Positions 26,729 through 35,202 of a DNA stretch of 49,507 nucleotides are shown here, in pieces. How positions within the stretch are numbered: the first letter of the stretch is position 1; each line of letters begins with the position of its first letter. A model generated the notes under the pieces. It worked only from the letters and a program-made list of their open reading frames with translations, ran no database searches and was not told the origin of the DNA. The position numbers were made by a program, and so were the translations under genes. The DNA comes from F2B08 sp046260445 (GTDB taxonomy: Bacteria > Actinomycetota > Actinomycetes > Actinomycetales > Dermatophilaceae). The DNA is taken from the NCBI GenBank assembly GCA_046260445.1, contig JBHEPF010000131.1, positions 1-49,507 of the forward strand, in the 5' to 3' direction.

Positions 26729-28159
26729 ATGACCACCTCGGCGACCGTAACCGCGTCCACCGTGCCCGCGCCCGACCCCAACACCCGCCGGCACATGCCC
26801 CCCTCCTCCCGGCCGCTCGACCCGGCCCGGGTCGAGGCCCTGCTCGCTGCGGAGTGGGAGCGGTTCACCGCGTCGACGCCCAAGTCGGGCGAGCACAACG
26901 TCCGGGCAGGCGACATCCTCCCGCTCGGAGTGACGAGCTCGTTCCAGCACTGGGACCCCTACCCCATCTCGATCGAGTCGGCCCGCGGAGCCTGGCTCAC
27001 CGACGTGGACGGGCAGCGCCTCCTCGACCTGTCGATGGGATTCGGCGCGATGCTCGTCGGGCACCTCAACCCGGTCGTGGTGGAGCGGGTGACCGAGGCG
27101 CTCACGCATACCGGCACGTTGTTCGTCACCCCGTCGCCCCAGGCGACGGAGGTCAGCGAGCGGTTCCGGGACCGGTTCGGCCTCGACATGCTCCGCTTCA
27201 CCAACTCCGGCACCGAGTCCTTGATGTATGCGATCCGTGCCGCTCGCGCGTTCACCGAACGCAAGGCGATCGTCAAGATCGAGGGCGGCTACCACGGCGG
27301 CTACGACGGCCTGCAGGTCTCGGTCAAGCCCGAGCTGGACGAGATCGGTCCCGCCGACAACCCCACGCCTCAGGTGCCCTTCGACGTCGAGGCCGGCACG
27401 GTCCACGTCATCGCCTACAACGACCTGGAGCAGCTGCACCGGGTGCTCGGCGAGCACGGGTCGCAGATCGCCGCGCTCGTCATCGAGCCGGTCATCGAGA
27501 ACCTCTCCATCGTGCTGCCCGACGAGGGCTATCTCGCGGCCGTTCGTACGGCCTGCGACGAGCACGGCGTCGTCCTCATCTTCGACGAGGTGAAGACCGG
27601 GCTCACCGCAGGTCCGGCCGGCGCGGCGCAGCGGTTGCAGGTCAAGCCCGATCTCATCACCCTGGCGAAGTCGATCGGCGGCGGGCTCCCCCTCGCGGCC
27701 TTCGGCGGCAAGCGCGAGGTCATGCAGGTCGTCGTCGACGGTCGGATGGCGCACTTCGGCACGTACAACGGCAACCCGCTCGTCATGGCCGCGGCGATGG
27801 CGGTCGAGGAGATCTGCACCCCTGAGGCGCTCGCCGAGGCCGAGGCGATCAACGTGCGCGCCATGGACGCGATCGACGAGATCATCGCCGAGTACGAGCT
27901 GCCCGCCCACACCGTCGGGTTCGGCGTCAAGGGCTGCGTGACCTGGTCGACGACCCCGGTGCGCAACTACCGCGACTACAAGGCGACCGACTTCCGCGTC
28001 GCCGAGCTCTCCTGGCTCTGGGGCCTCAACCGCGGCATCCTCACCCCGCCCGGGCTCGACGAGCAGTGGCTCGTGTCCCTCGCCCACACCGACGAGGACA
28101 TGGGACACCTCGTCTCGCACTTCCGTGAGCTGGCGGCCGCGCTCCGCGCCGAGAGCTAG
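26729..28159 (+). CDS. Class III PLP aminotransferase (GSA-aminomutase-like)
   Basis: A 476-residue PLP enzyme of the class III transaminase family, closest in pattern to glutamate-1-semialdehyde aminomutase relatives (TNSGTESLMYAIRAARAFT, EGGYHGGYDGLQVSV). The PLP lysine is K314 in LAKSIGGGLPLAAFGG and the cofactor aspartate lies in IFDEVKTG. It has about 60 extra N-terminal residues and is unlikely to be HemL itself, since no haem genes are near. The ATG at 26729 has AGGAGAG upstream. Its stop overlaps the convergent dehydratase stop by 4 bases. Confidence 0.9.
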   Translation: MTTSATVTASTVPAPDPNTRRHMPPSSRPLDPARVEALLAAEWERFTASTPKSGEHNVRAGDILPLGVTSSFQHWDPYPISIESARGAWLTDVDGQRLLDLSMGFGAMLVGHLNPVVVERVTEALTHTGTLFVTPSPQATEVSERFRDRFGLDMLRFTNSGTESLMYAIRAARAFTERKAIVKIEGGYHGGYDGLQVSVKPELDEIGPADNPTPQVPFDVEAGTVHVIAYNDLEQLHRVLGEHGSQIAALVIEPVIENLSIVLPDEGYLAAVRTACDEHGVVLIFDEVKTGLTAGPAGAAQRLQVKPDLITLAKSIGGGLPLAAFGGKREVMQVVVDGRMAHFGTYNGNPLVMAAAMAVEEICTPEALAEAEAINVRAMDAIDEIIAEYELPAHTVGFGVKGCVTWSTTPVRNYRDYKATDFRVAELSWLWGLNRGILTPPGLDEQWLVSLAHTDEDMGHLVSHFRELAAALRAES

Positions 28160-29142
28160 GACGAGGACTCGCGCTCAGCGAGGAGCTCGCGGAGCAGCGG
28201 GGTCGCGATGTTGCGGCCGGTGAGGATGACGACGACCGGGCCGTCTGCGGTGACGGCGTCGTCCGTCAGGATGCCCTCCCGCAGTGCGGCGACCCCGACG
28301 GCACCGCTGCCCTCGACCACGAGTCCGGCCTCGGCGGCGAGCTGAGCGACCGCCGAGCGGATGGCGCTCTCGGGCGCGGCGCATACCGGCATGTGGGCGT
28401 CCGCGAGCAGACCCGGCGTGACGCTGTCCGGCTCGATGTTGCCGGCGAGCCCGTCGGCGATCGTCGCTCCGACCTCGACGCGGACGACGTGACCGGCCTC
28501 GATCGCTGCGGAGACCGCGCGGGACTCGGCCGCCTCGACGCCGACGGTGCGCCAGCCGGGCTGGACCGTCAGCACATGCGCCATTCCGGCAGCCAGGCCG
28601 CCGCCGCCGACCGGCACGACGACGGTGATGGTCTCGTGTCGAGCCGGTCGGTCGCGCTGTTCGAGAAGCTCGGCGGCCACCGTCGCCTGGCCGGCGATGA
28701 CGTGCGGGTCGTTGTACGGCGAGACGAACCGCCCCTCGTTCGAAGCGATCTCGAGCGCTGCCTGCTCGGCTTCGTCATAGTCCCGCCCGATCTGACGGAG
28801 GTCGATGTCGAAGGTCCGCAGCCGCGCCACCTTGACCGAGGAGGCCGTCTCGGGGACGACGACGGTGGCCCGGGCACCGAGGCGGGTCGCCGCGTATGCG
28901 ATCCCGAGGCCGTGGTTGCCGGCGGAGGCGGTGACGATGCGCGCACCCTCGGCCGCATACGCGGAGCACGCGGCGAGCGCACCGCGGACCTTGAACGACC
29001 CGGTCGGCTGCACCGTCTCGAGCTTGGCCCAGAGCGGCCGATCGATGCCGGAGAGCCGGAGGCGGATGAGCGGCGTCGGCTCGAGATGCCCGGCGATGAC
29101 GGCTCTGGCCGCGGTGAAGTGGGTGTCGTCCGGCACGGTCAT
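28156..29142 (-). CDS. Threonine/serine dehydratase-family PLP enzyme
   Basis: A 328-residue fold-type II PLP enzyme. K51 (TGSFKVRGA) binds the cofactor, SAGNHGLGIAYAA is the substrate loop and VPVGGGGLAAG the phosphate-binding loop. It lacks the C-terminal ACT regulatory domain of biosynthetic threonine deaminase, so it is catabolic: threonine or serine dehydratase, or a hydroxyectoine-type dehydratase such as EutB. The start at 29142 follows GATAAT by 6 bases on the minus strand, a strong -10 for a leaderless mRNA. With the cyclodeaminase and aminotransferase genes it suggests an amino-acid degradation group. Confidence 0.9.
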   Translation of the reverse strand: MTVPDDTHFTAARAVIAGHLEPTPLIRLRLSGIDRPLWAKLETVQPTGSFKVRGALAACSAYAAEGARIVTASAGNHGLGIAYAATRLGARATVVVPETASSVKVARLRTFDIDLRQIGRDYDEAEQAALEIASNEGRFVSPYNDPHVIAGQATVAAELLEQRDRPARHETITVVVPVGGGGLAAGMAHVLTVQPGWRTVGVEAAESRAVSAAIEAGHVVRVEVGATIADGLAGNIEPDSVTPGLLADAHMPVCAAPESAIRSAVAQLAAEAGLVVEGSGAVGVAALREGILTDDAVTADGPVVVILTGRNIATPLLRELLAERESSS

Positions 29143-29259
29143 CGGGCCATTATCTCCGCCGGAGAAGCGGGCAGGCCGACTTCCACAAGTCCGCTGAGCT
29201 CATCGAGCTCGGTCGGGACCTTGCCCGTGAAGCGCTGGACACAAGCCCCTGACGTGATG

Positions 29260-29300
29260 CTGTGGCGGCAGCGGGCGTGGTCGGCGCGCTGCCGCCACAG
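29260..29300. repeat. 14-bp inverted repeat in the dehydratase-HNH spacer
   Basis: CTGTGGCGGCAGCG (29260-29273) and CGCTGCCGCCACAG (29287-29300) are perfect reverse complements with a 13-base loop. It lies in the 303-bp spacer between the divergent dehydratase and HNH genes, upstream of both, so it is not an obvious terminator. The remaining spacer from 29143 to 29259 shows no gene. Confidence 0.65.
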
Positions 29301-29327
29301 TCATGGAGAACTCGTCGCCGTGGAGCC

Positions 29328-29369
29328 TTGTCAAGGTTCGGTCACCCCACTATAATAGAACACACGTTT
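29328..29369 (+). promoter_or_regulatory. Near-consensus promoter with SOS-like operator
   Basis: TTGTCA (29328-29333), a 17-base spacer and a perfect TATAAT (29351-29356) form the best sigma-70-type promoter in the window. It overlaps GAACACACGTTT (29358-29369), one base from the actinobacterial LexA half-sites GAAC-N4-GTTC and placed at the expected transcription start. Strong promoter plus operator is typical of damage-inducible genes; LexA binding is inferred. Confidence 0.75.
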
Positions 29370-29445
29370 TGATCTAGTCCCACGCAACAGCAACCGACAC
29401 GACAACAACCGACACGACAGCCGACACGAACCGAGGGGAGGGACC

Positions 29446-31215
29446 GTGGCCACTCCACTGCCGCTCATGCTTCCGCAGACGGACCCGCCGGACGGTGGTG
29501 CGCGGACTCCCCCGCCCGGTCCCTTGGCCCCTCTGGTGCAGTCGCTCACCGAGATGACCGCCTCGGTCCGGGCCCTCGCACCGGCCGTCTCGGCGGCTTC
29601 GACCGACGGTGAGGTGCGGATCGCCGACCTCACGGCAGTCGTCGCGATGGTGAACCAGCTCGGTCGTGCATCCGCGGGGATCGAGGCGATGGCGCTGGCT
29701 GCGTTCGCCCGGCGCGACGAGGTGACCGACCCGGCCGACCCGTTCGCGGAGCCGCGGCCGGAGCAGGTCCGAGGGCTCGGGTTCGTCCACGACGATGCCG
29801 GCCTCGAGGTGGCTCACGTTCTCGGCGTCTCCGAGGGCTCCGGGTGCACGCGCGTGGACCGGGCCGCAGAGCTCACCTCCCGGATGCCTCTCACGCTCGC
29901 AGCCGTGACCGAGGGCCGCATCGAGATGTGGCAGGCGCACCACGTGCTCGAGGAGTGCCGCCTTCTCGACGACGAGCAGGCCCGCCTGGTCGACGAGTGG
30001 CTGGCCGGTCGCCTCGGCCGGATCGAGCCGACCCGCCTGCGCGCGGCGACCCGCTACGCGATCGGGCGGATCGATCCCGAGCGCGTGCGCCGGCGGGCCG
30101 CGAAGGCTCGCAAGGACCGGACCCTTGAGATCATCCCGGCCAGTGACCCGGGGCTGTCCCAGGTCTACGCGCTCATCCCGAGCCATCACGCCGCGGCCAT
30201 CTGGGAGGCGGCTTCGGCCCTGGCGACGGAGTACCAGACGTTGGACCCAGGGCTCACCGCGGACCAGGCCCGCGCTGACGCCTTCGTCGACCTCGTCCTG
30301 TCCGAGGTCGACGTACGCGCCCACGTGACCCTCGGTCTGCCCGTCGTCACCGGGGCGGCCTCCGCGGTCGGGGAGGCGCACGAGCGACGTCCCGACCCGA
30401 CCGAGGGCAAGGCTCCCGAGGACTTCACGCCCGAGGACATCGACTACCTCTTCGGGCCCGAACGGGACGCTCCTCGCAGTGGGCACGGCCCTGCCTCCAC
30501 CGATCCCCCGCACACCACCCCGGCCGCCGGCCCTCCCGACACGGGGCACGAGACCTGCGCACCCGATCCCGGCTACGACGGACCGGGCACAGCCCCCGAC
30601 CGGATCCCCGACTGGATGCTCGATCCGAGCGTGAGTGCAGAGCCCGGGGCGCCGATCCACGGGACCGGCCCGCTCGCGGGGGCCTTCACCTCCGGGGTGA
30701 CCATCCCGAAGGTCGGCCATATCCCCGGTGACGTCATCGCCCGCCTCCTCGAGCGCCTCGACCTCACGATCTCGCGCGCCCTCATCGACGCGGCCGACGG
30801 GACCGTGCTGGAGACGGTGGCCGATGCCTACAGCCCGCCTCGGTCGATGCGTGGCTTCGTCGTCGTCCGCGACGGGCAGTGCCGGATGTATGGCTGCACC
30901 CGTTCGGCCGAGCGCTGCGACCTCGACCATGCCGTTCCCCACGACCAGGGCGGCCCGACATCACCCGCCAACCTCGCGGGACTGTGTCGTCATCACCATC
31001 GGGCCAAGCAGTCGCGCCGGTGGATCTACCACTTCGATCCGGAGACCGGCATCGCCACCTGGATCAACACCCGCACCGGCACCATCCGGGCCACCCAGCC
31101 CGCAACCTCACTCGCGGCCAACGCCATGCACCGCCGCACGACGAGGCAGCCGGAGCCGCAGCTCACTGCGGAGGCCGAGCCCACCCGGCCGGACCCCGAG
31201 CCTCCGCCGTTCTGA
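29446..31215 (+). CDS. DUF222 / HNH endonuclease (13E12-repeat family)
   Basis: A 589-residue protein with an N-terminal DUF222 helical domain (about 60-400, including MWQAHHVLEECRLLDDEQ and FVDLVLSEVDVRAHVTLG), a variable proline-rich linker (about 345-395), and a C-terminal HNH nuclease (DGQCRMYGCTRSAERCDLDH, then SPANLAGLCRHHHRAK) with key residues near H495, N509 and H516. These genes are multi-copy in actinobacteria (13E12 family in mycobacteria), and several are damage-induced. The GTG at 29446 has GAGGGGAGGG upstream. The leader holds three CCGACACGA repeats (29394-29430). Upstream is a strong promoter with an SOS-like site. Confidence 0.93.
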   Translation: MATPLPLMLPQTDPPDGGARTPPPGPLAPLVQSLTEMTASVRALAPAVSAASTDGEVRIADLTAVVAMVNQLGRASAGIEAMALAAFARRDEVTDPADPFAEPRPEQVRGLGFVHDDAGLEVAHVLGVSEGSGCTRVDRAAELTSRMPLTLAAVTEGRIEMWQAHHVLEECRLLDDEQARLVDEWLAGRLGRIEPTRLRAATRYAIGRIDPERVRRRAAKARKDRTLEIIPASDPGLSQVYALIPSHHAAAIWEAASALATEYQTLDPGLTADQARADAFVDLVLSEVDVRAHVTLGLPVVTGAASAVGEAHERRPDPTEGKAPEDFTPEDIDYLFGPERDAPRSGHGPASTDPPHTTPAAGPPDTGHETCAPDPGYDGPGTAPDRIPDWMLDPSVSAEPGAPIHGTGPLAGAFTSGVTIPKVGHIPGDVIARLLERLDLTISRALIDAADGTVLETVADAYSPPRSMRGFVVVRDGQCRMYGCTRSAERCDLDHAVPHDQGGPTSPANLAGLCRHHHRAKQSRRWIYHFDPETGIATWINTRTGTIRATQPATSLAANAMHRRTTRQPEPQLTAEAEPTRPDPEPPPF

Positions 31216-31232
31216 GACTCAACCCTGGCCGT

Positions 31233-32708
31233 TCACCCCAGCCACTCGGCCGCCCGCGCCAGCAGCGCGGCCCGCTTCTCCTCCGGGAACCCGTCCCACA
31301 TCGCCGGCATCCGCCGGGAACGGAAGTTCGCCTCGAAGACCTCACGGTGGTCGTGGACGAACGTCCAGTACAACGCGTCCCAGTCGCCGGTCCACGGACC
31401 GGCTGCGAAGTCCGACATCTTGCGCAGGTAGTTGCTCCCCGACACATACGGCTTGGTCGTCATCGCCTCACCCGCGGCGAACTGGCTCATGCCGTAGACG
31501 TTGGGCACCATCACCCAGTCGTAGGCGTCGATGAACAGCGCCATGAACCACTCGTAGACCTCGTCGGGGTCGATCCGCAGCAGGCACATCGCGTTGCCGA
31601 GCACCATGAGCCGCTCGATGTGGTGCGCATAGCCGCTGTCGAGGACCCGCTCCACGGTCCGGTCGACCGGATCGAGACCCGTCTCGCCGGTCCACCAGCC
31701 CGCACTGAGTGATCGGGTATGCGCGAGCCGGTTCGACGTTCGCAGCCGCCGGCCATAGAGGTGGTAGGTCGCGCGCATGTACTCACGCCAGCCGATGATC
31801 TGCCTGATGAAGCCCTCGAGTGACTCGAGCGGGACGTCGTACTCCTCGGCCGCCTCGAGAGCGGCCTCGAGCACCTGGCCCGGGGTGAGCAGACCGATGT
31901 TGAGCATCGGGGTGATGAGCGAGTGGTAGAGGTACGGGTGCTCCCTGGAGAGGGCGTCCTCGTACGGACCGAACAACGTGAACCGCTCAGCCAGGAACTG
32001 CTCCAGGTGCGCAACGGCGTCGCTATGCGTCGTCGGCCACGCGAACGAGCGCGGGTCCCCGGGCGCATCCGGGAAGTCGGCCGCCACCGACCCGATGGCG
32101 TCGGCAACGTGCGTCGGTGGCGTCGGGAACGAGACCTTCGGCGGGACATGACCCTTCGGCAGCTTCTTGCGGTTCTCGGAGTCGAAGGACCACCGGCCGC
32201 CGACCGGAGCGTCCCCGTCGACGAGGACGTCGAGCCGGCGCCGCTGCCAGGTGTAGAAGTGCTGCATCCGCGCCGGGTGCTCGGCGAACCAGGCTTCGAG
32301 ATCGGAGCGGGAGGTGAGGAACATCGGCGACTCGAGGACATCCTCGGCCCGCAGCTCGTACCCGCCGTCCGCGAGCGCACGCCGAAGGTCCCGCTCGAGC
32401 CGGTCATCGACCACGTCGAAGACGCTCACCGTGCTCGGCCGCAGCTCGCGAACGTATGCGGTCAGCCGCTTCTGCGTCGACTCCTCGGGATCGGAGCGGA
32501 TCACCTCGGCGTCGAAGCCGCCGTCGGTCAGCCGGTCGACGAACGCCGCCATCGAGGCACGGTGCAGGACGAGCTTGTGGGCGTGGAAGGGGTACTGCCG
32601 GAACAGCAGGTCGTCCTCCACGAGGACGAAGACCGTGTCGCGCTGCGCCTCGAGATGCGCCTCGAAGAGCTGGTGCGGATAGATGATCCGCAGCGCGGTG
32701 GCACTCAC
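31233..32708 (-). CDS. Photolyase/cryptochrome of the FeS-BCP (PhrB-like) family, lacking Fe-S cysteines
   Basis: A 491-residue flavoprotein of the photolyase-related family that includes bacterial (6-4) photolyases and CryB: N-terminal alpha/beta domain (ALRIIYPHQLFEAHL, FRQYPFHAHKLVLHRASM), FAD domain with GFIRQIIGWREYMRATYHLY, AHHIERLMVLGNAMCL, YDWVMVPNVYGMSQFA and KPYVSGSNYLRKMSDF. In Fe-S members the last motif is followed by a CxxC that binds a 4Fe-4S cluster; here it reads AAGPWTGDWDALYW, and the whole protein has a single cysteine, so no cluster can form. The GTG at 32708 follows TAGCGT by 8 bases (minus strand). It is convergent with the HNH gene. Confidence 0.92.
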   Translation of the reverse strand: MSATALRIIYPHQLFEAHLEAQRDTVFVLVEDDLLFRQYPFHAHKLVLHRASMAAFVDRLTDGGFDAEVIRSDPEESTQKRLTAYVRELRPSTVSVFDVVDDRLERDLRRALADGGYELRAEDVLESPMFLTSRSDLEAWFAEHPARMQHFYTWQRRRLDVLVDGDAPVGGRWSFDSENRKKLPKGHVPPKVSFPTPPTHVADAIGSVAADFPDAPGDPRSFAWPTTHSDAVAHLEQFLAERFTLFGPYEDALSREHPYLYHSLITPMLNIGLLTPGQVLEAALEAAEEYDVPLESLEGFIRQIIGWREYMRATYHLYGRRLRTSNRLAHTRSLSAGWWTGETGLDPVDRTVERVLDSGYAHHIERLMVLGNAMCLLRIDPDEVYEWFMALFIDAYDWVMVPNVYGMSQFAAGEAMTTKPYVSGSNYLRKMSDFAAGPWTGDWDALYWTFVHDHREVFEANFRSRRMPAMWDGFPEEKRAALLARAAEWLG

Positions 32709-32771
32709 AAGCCTCGACGCTAGTCGGTGCGCGCCTCCGCCGCGCGCAGACCGAGCGCTCCCGTCAGATCG

Positions 32772-33879
32772 TCAGAACCCCGGAGCGGCCCCCTTGTCGC
32801 TCAGCGCGGCCCCCTTCACGGCGTGCCAGTACGAGGCGTGCCGACGTAGGTCGAGCCGGTCCGGGGCGGTGACGAACGGCTCCGGCTGGTGGACGTGGAC
32901 CGCGTGGCCGGACTCGCGCAGCGCCGTGACGATGTCGGCGAAGCGCGGACTCGGGGACGATGTCGTCGCGATCGTCCTCGCGCCCGCCGCCCTGGCCCGT
33001 CCCCGAAGAACCTCGGCTACGTCACCGCGCTCCTGCGTCAGCGGCATCTCCTCGAGACACTCGCCGATGAAGGCCGCCCGGGCCGGCGCATACCGGTTGC
33101 GGTCCCAGAGCTCTTCGTCCCAGACGAACACCGCCGGGGCGTCCGGGTATGCGGTGATCGCCTCGTTCGTCGGGCTGAGCCGTTCGCCGTGCACCCAGAC
33201 GAGGACCGGGTGAGCTCCGCATACGACGTGTCGAACGGGCAGCCGGAGTCCCGCAGTGGACAACGGGAGCAGTACCGCTCCCCTCCGTTGTCGAGCAGGT
33301 TGGCTCGGTTCCAGACGTAGGGCGCCCGGCGCCACGTGGAGGCGACCCACTGCCAGGACAGGTTGTTCGACGCGGGGTCGCCGTCGAGCAGGTGGGTGAG
33401 GAACCAGCGTGCGCCGGCCTGCCAGGCGACGAGGCGATGATGGACGAGGTAGGACGCGAGCCACATCCGGGCGTGGTTGTGCAGGTAGCCGGTCGTGACG
33501 AGCTCCTCCTGCCAGGCGTCGACGCAGGCCAGACCGGAGCGGCCCTCCTCGACGTCTGCGGGCATCGTCCACGAGTACTCGCTCGCCGGCCGACCGGTCT
33601 TGTAGGGCTCGATGTCCTCCCAGATGCGCGGCCCCAGCACGGCGTGCACGCGCACGTAGAGTCGCGCCAGGACAGCTCGTTGACGAGCTTGTAGGCGCCA
33701 CCCGGGCCACCCATCGCGAGCGCCGCGCGGCGCACCTCGGCGAGGGTGAGGACCCCATGACGGAGGTAGGGCGAGAGCCGGGTCACCGCGCCGTCGAGGT
33801 GGTTGCGGGTGCGGTCGTAGGTCACGGGATCGATGCGCCCCAGCGAGTCCAGGGCCGCGGACCGGCCATCGTGCATCAT
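32772..33879 (-). pseudogene. Domain-swapped DNA photolyase, broken by two frameshifts
   Basis: Three frames together give one photolyase of about 370 residues. The N-terminal part is the FAD-binding helical domain (LSPYLRHGVLTLAEV, YKLVNELSWRD, then TTGYLHNHARMWLASYLVHH, FLTHLLDGDPASNNLSWQW). A CSRCPLRDSGC cysteine motif follows, and the C-terminal part is the alpha/beta antenna-type domain (VLVWVHGERLSPTNEAI, APAVFVWDEEL, TTSSPSPRFADIV). This is the reverse of the normal domain order. Frame breaks lie near 33661 (one T lost after WRD) and near 33215 (one C lost before PVLVWVHG). The start overlaps the TetR stop (ATGA). It is either a recent pseudogene or an intact gene with sequencing indels. 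Confidence 0.8.
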
Positions 33880-34532
33880 CGCCAGTCCCGCTCGAGACGC
33901 CGCTGCAGACCGTCGAGGATGAGCTCGAGGCCGAAGTCGAACTCGTCGGCGAAGTCGTAGCCATGCCCGAGGACCTGCTCGTGCAGCATCGCCGACAGAT
34001 GGGGGTACTGCTCGGCGGGGACGAACTGCTCGATGCCGGCGGCGAACTCCTCGGCACCCCCTGCCTCGAACGGCACGGTGTGCTCGGTGAGGACGAACCC
34101 ATAGATGTATGCGTCGATCGCCGAGAACGCGTGCGTCGCCATCGGTGCCGGGAAGCCGTTCGCGAGGAGGCACCCGAGCATCGCGTCGTGATGGCGGAGC
34201 AGGGCCGGCCCGGGCACGCCGCGGGACTCGATGAGGCCGAGCGCCCACGGGTGCGCGGCGAGCGCCCCGCGGGCCGACCCGGCGCGGCGCGTCATCGCCT
34301 CCCGCCACGGCTCGGTCGGCTCGGGCGGGTCGATCTGGGTGAACACCCAGTCGGCGAGGGCGTCGAGGATCGCCCCCTTGCCCGCCATGTGGTGGTAGAG
34401 CGACATCGCCTCGACCCCGAGCTCGGTCGCGACGTTGCGCATGCTCACCTGGCGCAGGCCGCCCGCGTCGGCGACGCGCACGGCCGCCTCGATGATGCGC
34501 TGCGGACTGAGCGCCGGTCGCTGCCTGGCCAT
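33876..34532 (-). CDS. TetR-family transcriptional regulator
   Basis: A 218-residue TetR/AcrR protein. The DNA-binding region is residues 10-55 (SPQRIIEAAVRVADAGGLRQ, MRNVATELGVEAMSLYHHM), and the C-terminal ligand domain resembles the TetR_C type (RHHDAMLGCLLANGFPAPMA, then IDAYIYGFVLTEH). It overlaps the downstream photolyase gene by 4 bases and is divergent from the YczE-like gene at 34580, so it probably regulates one or both. The ATG at 34532 has GAAAGGCTCTCGCC upstream. Confidence 0.92.
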   Translation of the reverse strand: MARQRPALSPQRIIEAAVRVADAGGLRQVSMRNVATELGVEAMSLYHHMAGKGAILDALADWVFTQIDPPEPTEPWREAMTRRAGSARGALAAHPWALGLIESRGVPGPALLRHHDAMLGCLLANGFPAPMATHAFSAIDAYIYGFVLTEHTVPFEAGGAEEFAAGIEQFVPAEQYPHLSAMLHEQVLGHGYDFADEFDFGLELILDGLQRRLERDWR

Positions 34533-34579
34533 GGCGAGAGCCTTTCACGTCGCAAAGACGGGGCCATAGGGTGGCGCTC

Positions 34580-35188
34580 GTGAGCCCACTGCGCCGGACG
34601 ACCCTGCTGCTCGGCGGCTGCCTCGTCCTCGGCGTGGGCGTGGCGCTGCTCCTCGTCGCCGACCTGGGCTCTGACGGGTTCTCGACGCTCGTCAACGGTC
34701 TGACGATCGCGACCGGACTGCCGTTCTTCGTCTGCAACATCATCGTCTCGGTGTCGTTCCTCCTCATCGCCGCGCTGCGCCGGGTCATCCCGGGCGTCGG
34801 GACCCTCGTCCAGATCCTCGTCGTCGGGCTCACCGTCTCGGTGATCTTCGAGGTGCTCAGCACCCCGGACTCACTGCCCGCACGCGTCGGTCTCGTCATG
34901 CTCGCCATGCCGGTGCTTGCGGTCGGGATCGCCGCATACCTCGGCGCCAGTCTCGGTGCCGGTCCGATCGAGGCTGCTGCACTCGCGTGGGATCCGCCCA
35001 TCCCGTTCCGCTGGAGCTACAGCGCCGTCCAGCTCGTCGGCGCGCTCACCGGCTGGCTGCTCGGGGGTACCGTGGGTCTGACGACGATCATCGTCATCGC
35101 GCTGCTCGGGCCGCTGGTCGACCTCACCAGCCGGGTGCTGCGCCTCGACGTGCACCAGAGGCCCGTCCACCACGCGCCGGTCGGCTGA
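34580..35188 (+). CDS. YczE-like multi-pass membrane protein
   Basis: About 202 residues with five or six membrane helices (TTLLLGGCLVLGVGVALLLV, ADLGSDGFSTLVNGLTIATG, VGTLVQILVVGLTVSVIFEV, and others), matching the YczE/YitT-type family (GLxxAxDLGSDGF pattern). Function is unknown. TAGGGT (34567-34572) lies 7 bases before the GTG at 34580, the likely leaderless start; a GTG at 34571 inside that box is the other option. It shares a 47-bp spacer with the divergent TetR gene and is followed by an SRPBCC gene after 14 bp. Confidence 0.85.
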   Translation: MSPLRRTTLLLGGCLVLGVGVALLLVADLGSDGFSTLVNGLTIATGLPFFVCNIIVSVSFLLIAALRRVIPGVGTLVQILVVGLTVSVIFEVLSTPDSLPARVGLVMLAMPVLAVGIAAYLGASLGAGPIEAAALAWDPPIPFRWSYSAVQLVGALTGWLLGGTVGLTTIIVIALLGPLVDLTSRVLRLDVHQRPVHHAPVG

Positions 35189-35202
35189 CCGAAGGAGCCC
35201 GT

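Noticed and set aside
26729..28159. Naming the aminotransferase hemL
   Set aside because: The N-terminal extension, sequence pattern and lack of haem genes nearby argue for a catabolic transaminase.
25601..29142. Calling the trio a full ectoine utilisation cluster
   Set aside because: Ectoine hydrolase and deacetylase genes and a transporter are absent from the window.
32772..33879. Programmed frameshifting or phase variation as the cause of the photolyase breaks
   Set aside because: The runs are only 2-4 bases, with no slippery heptamer or stimulating structure apparent.
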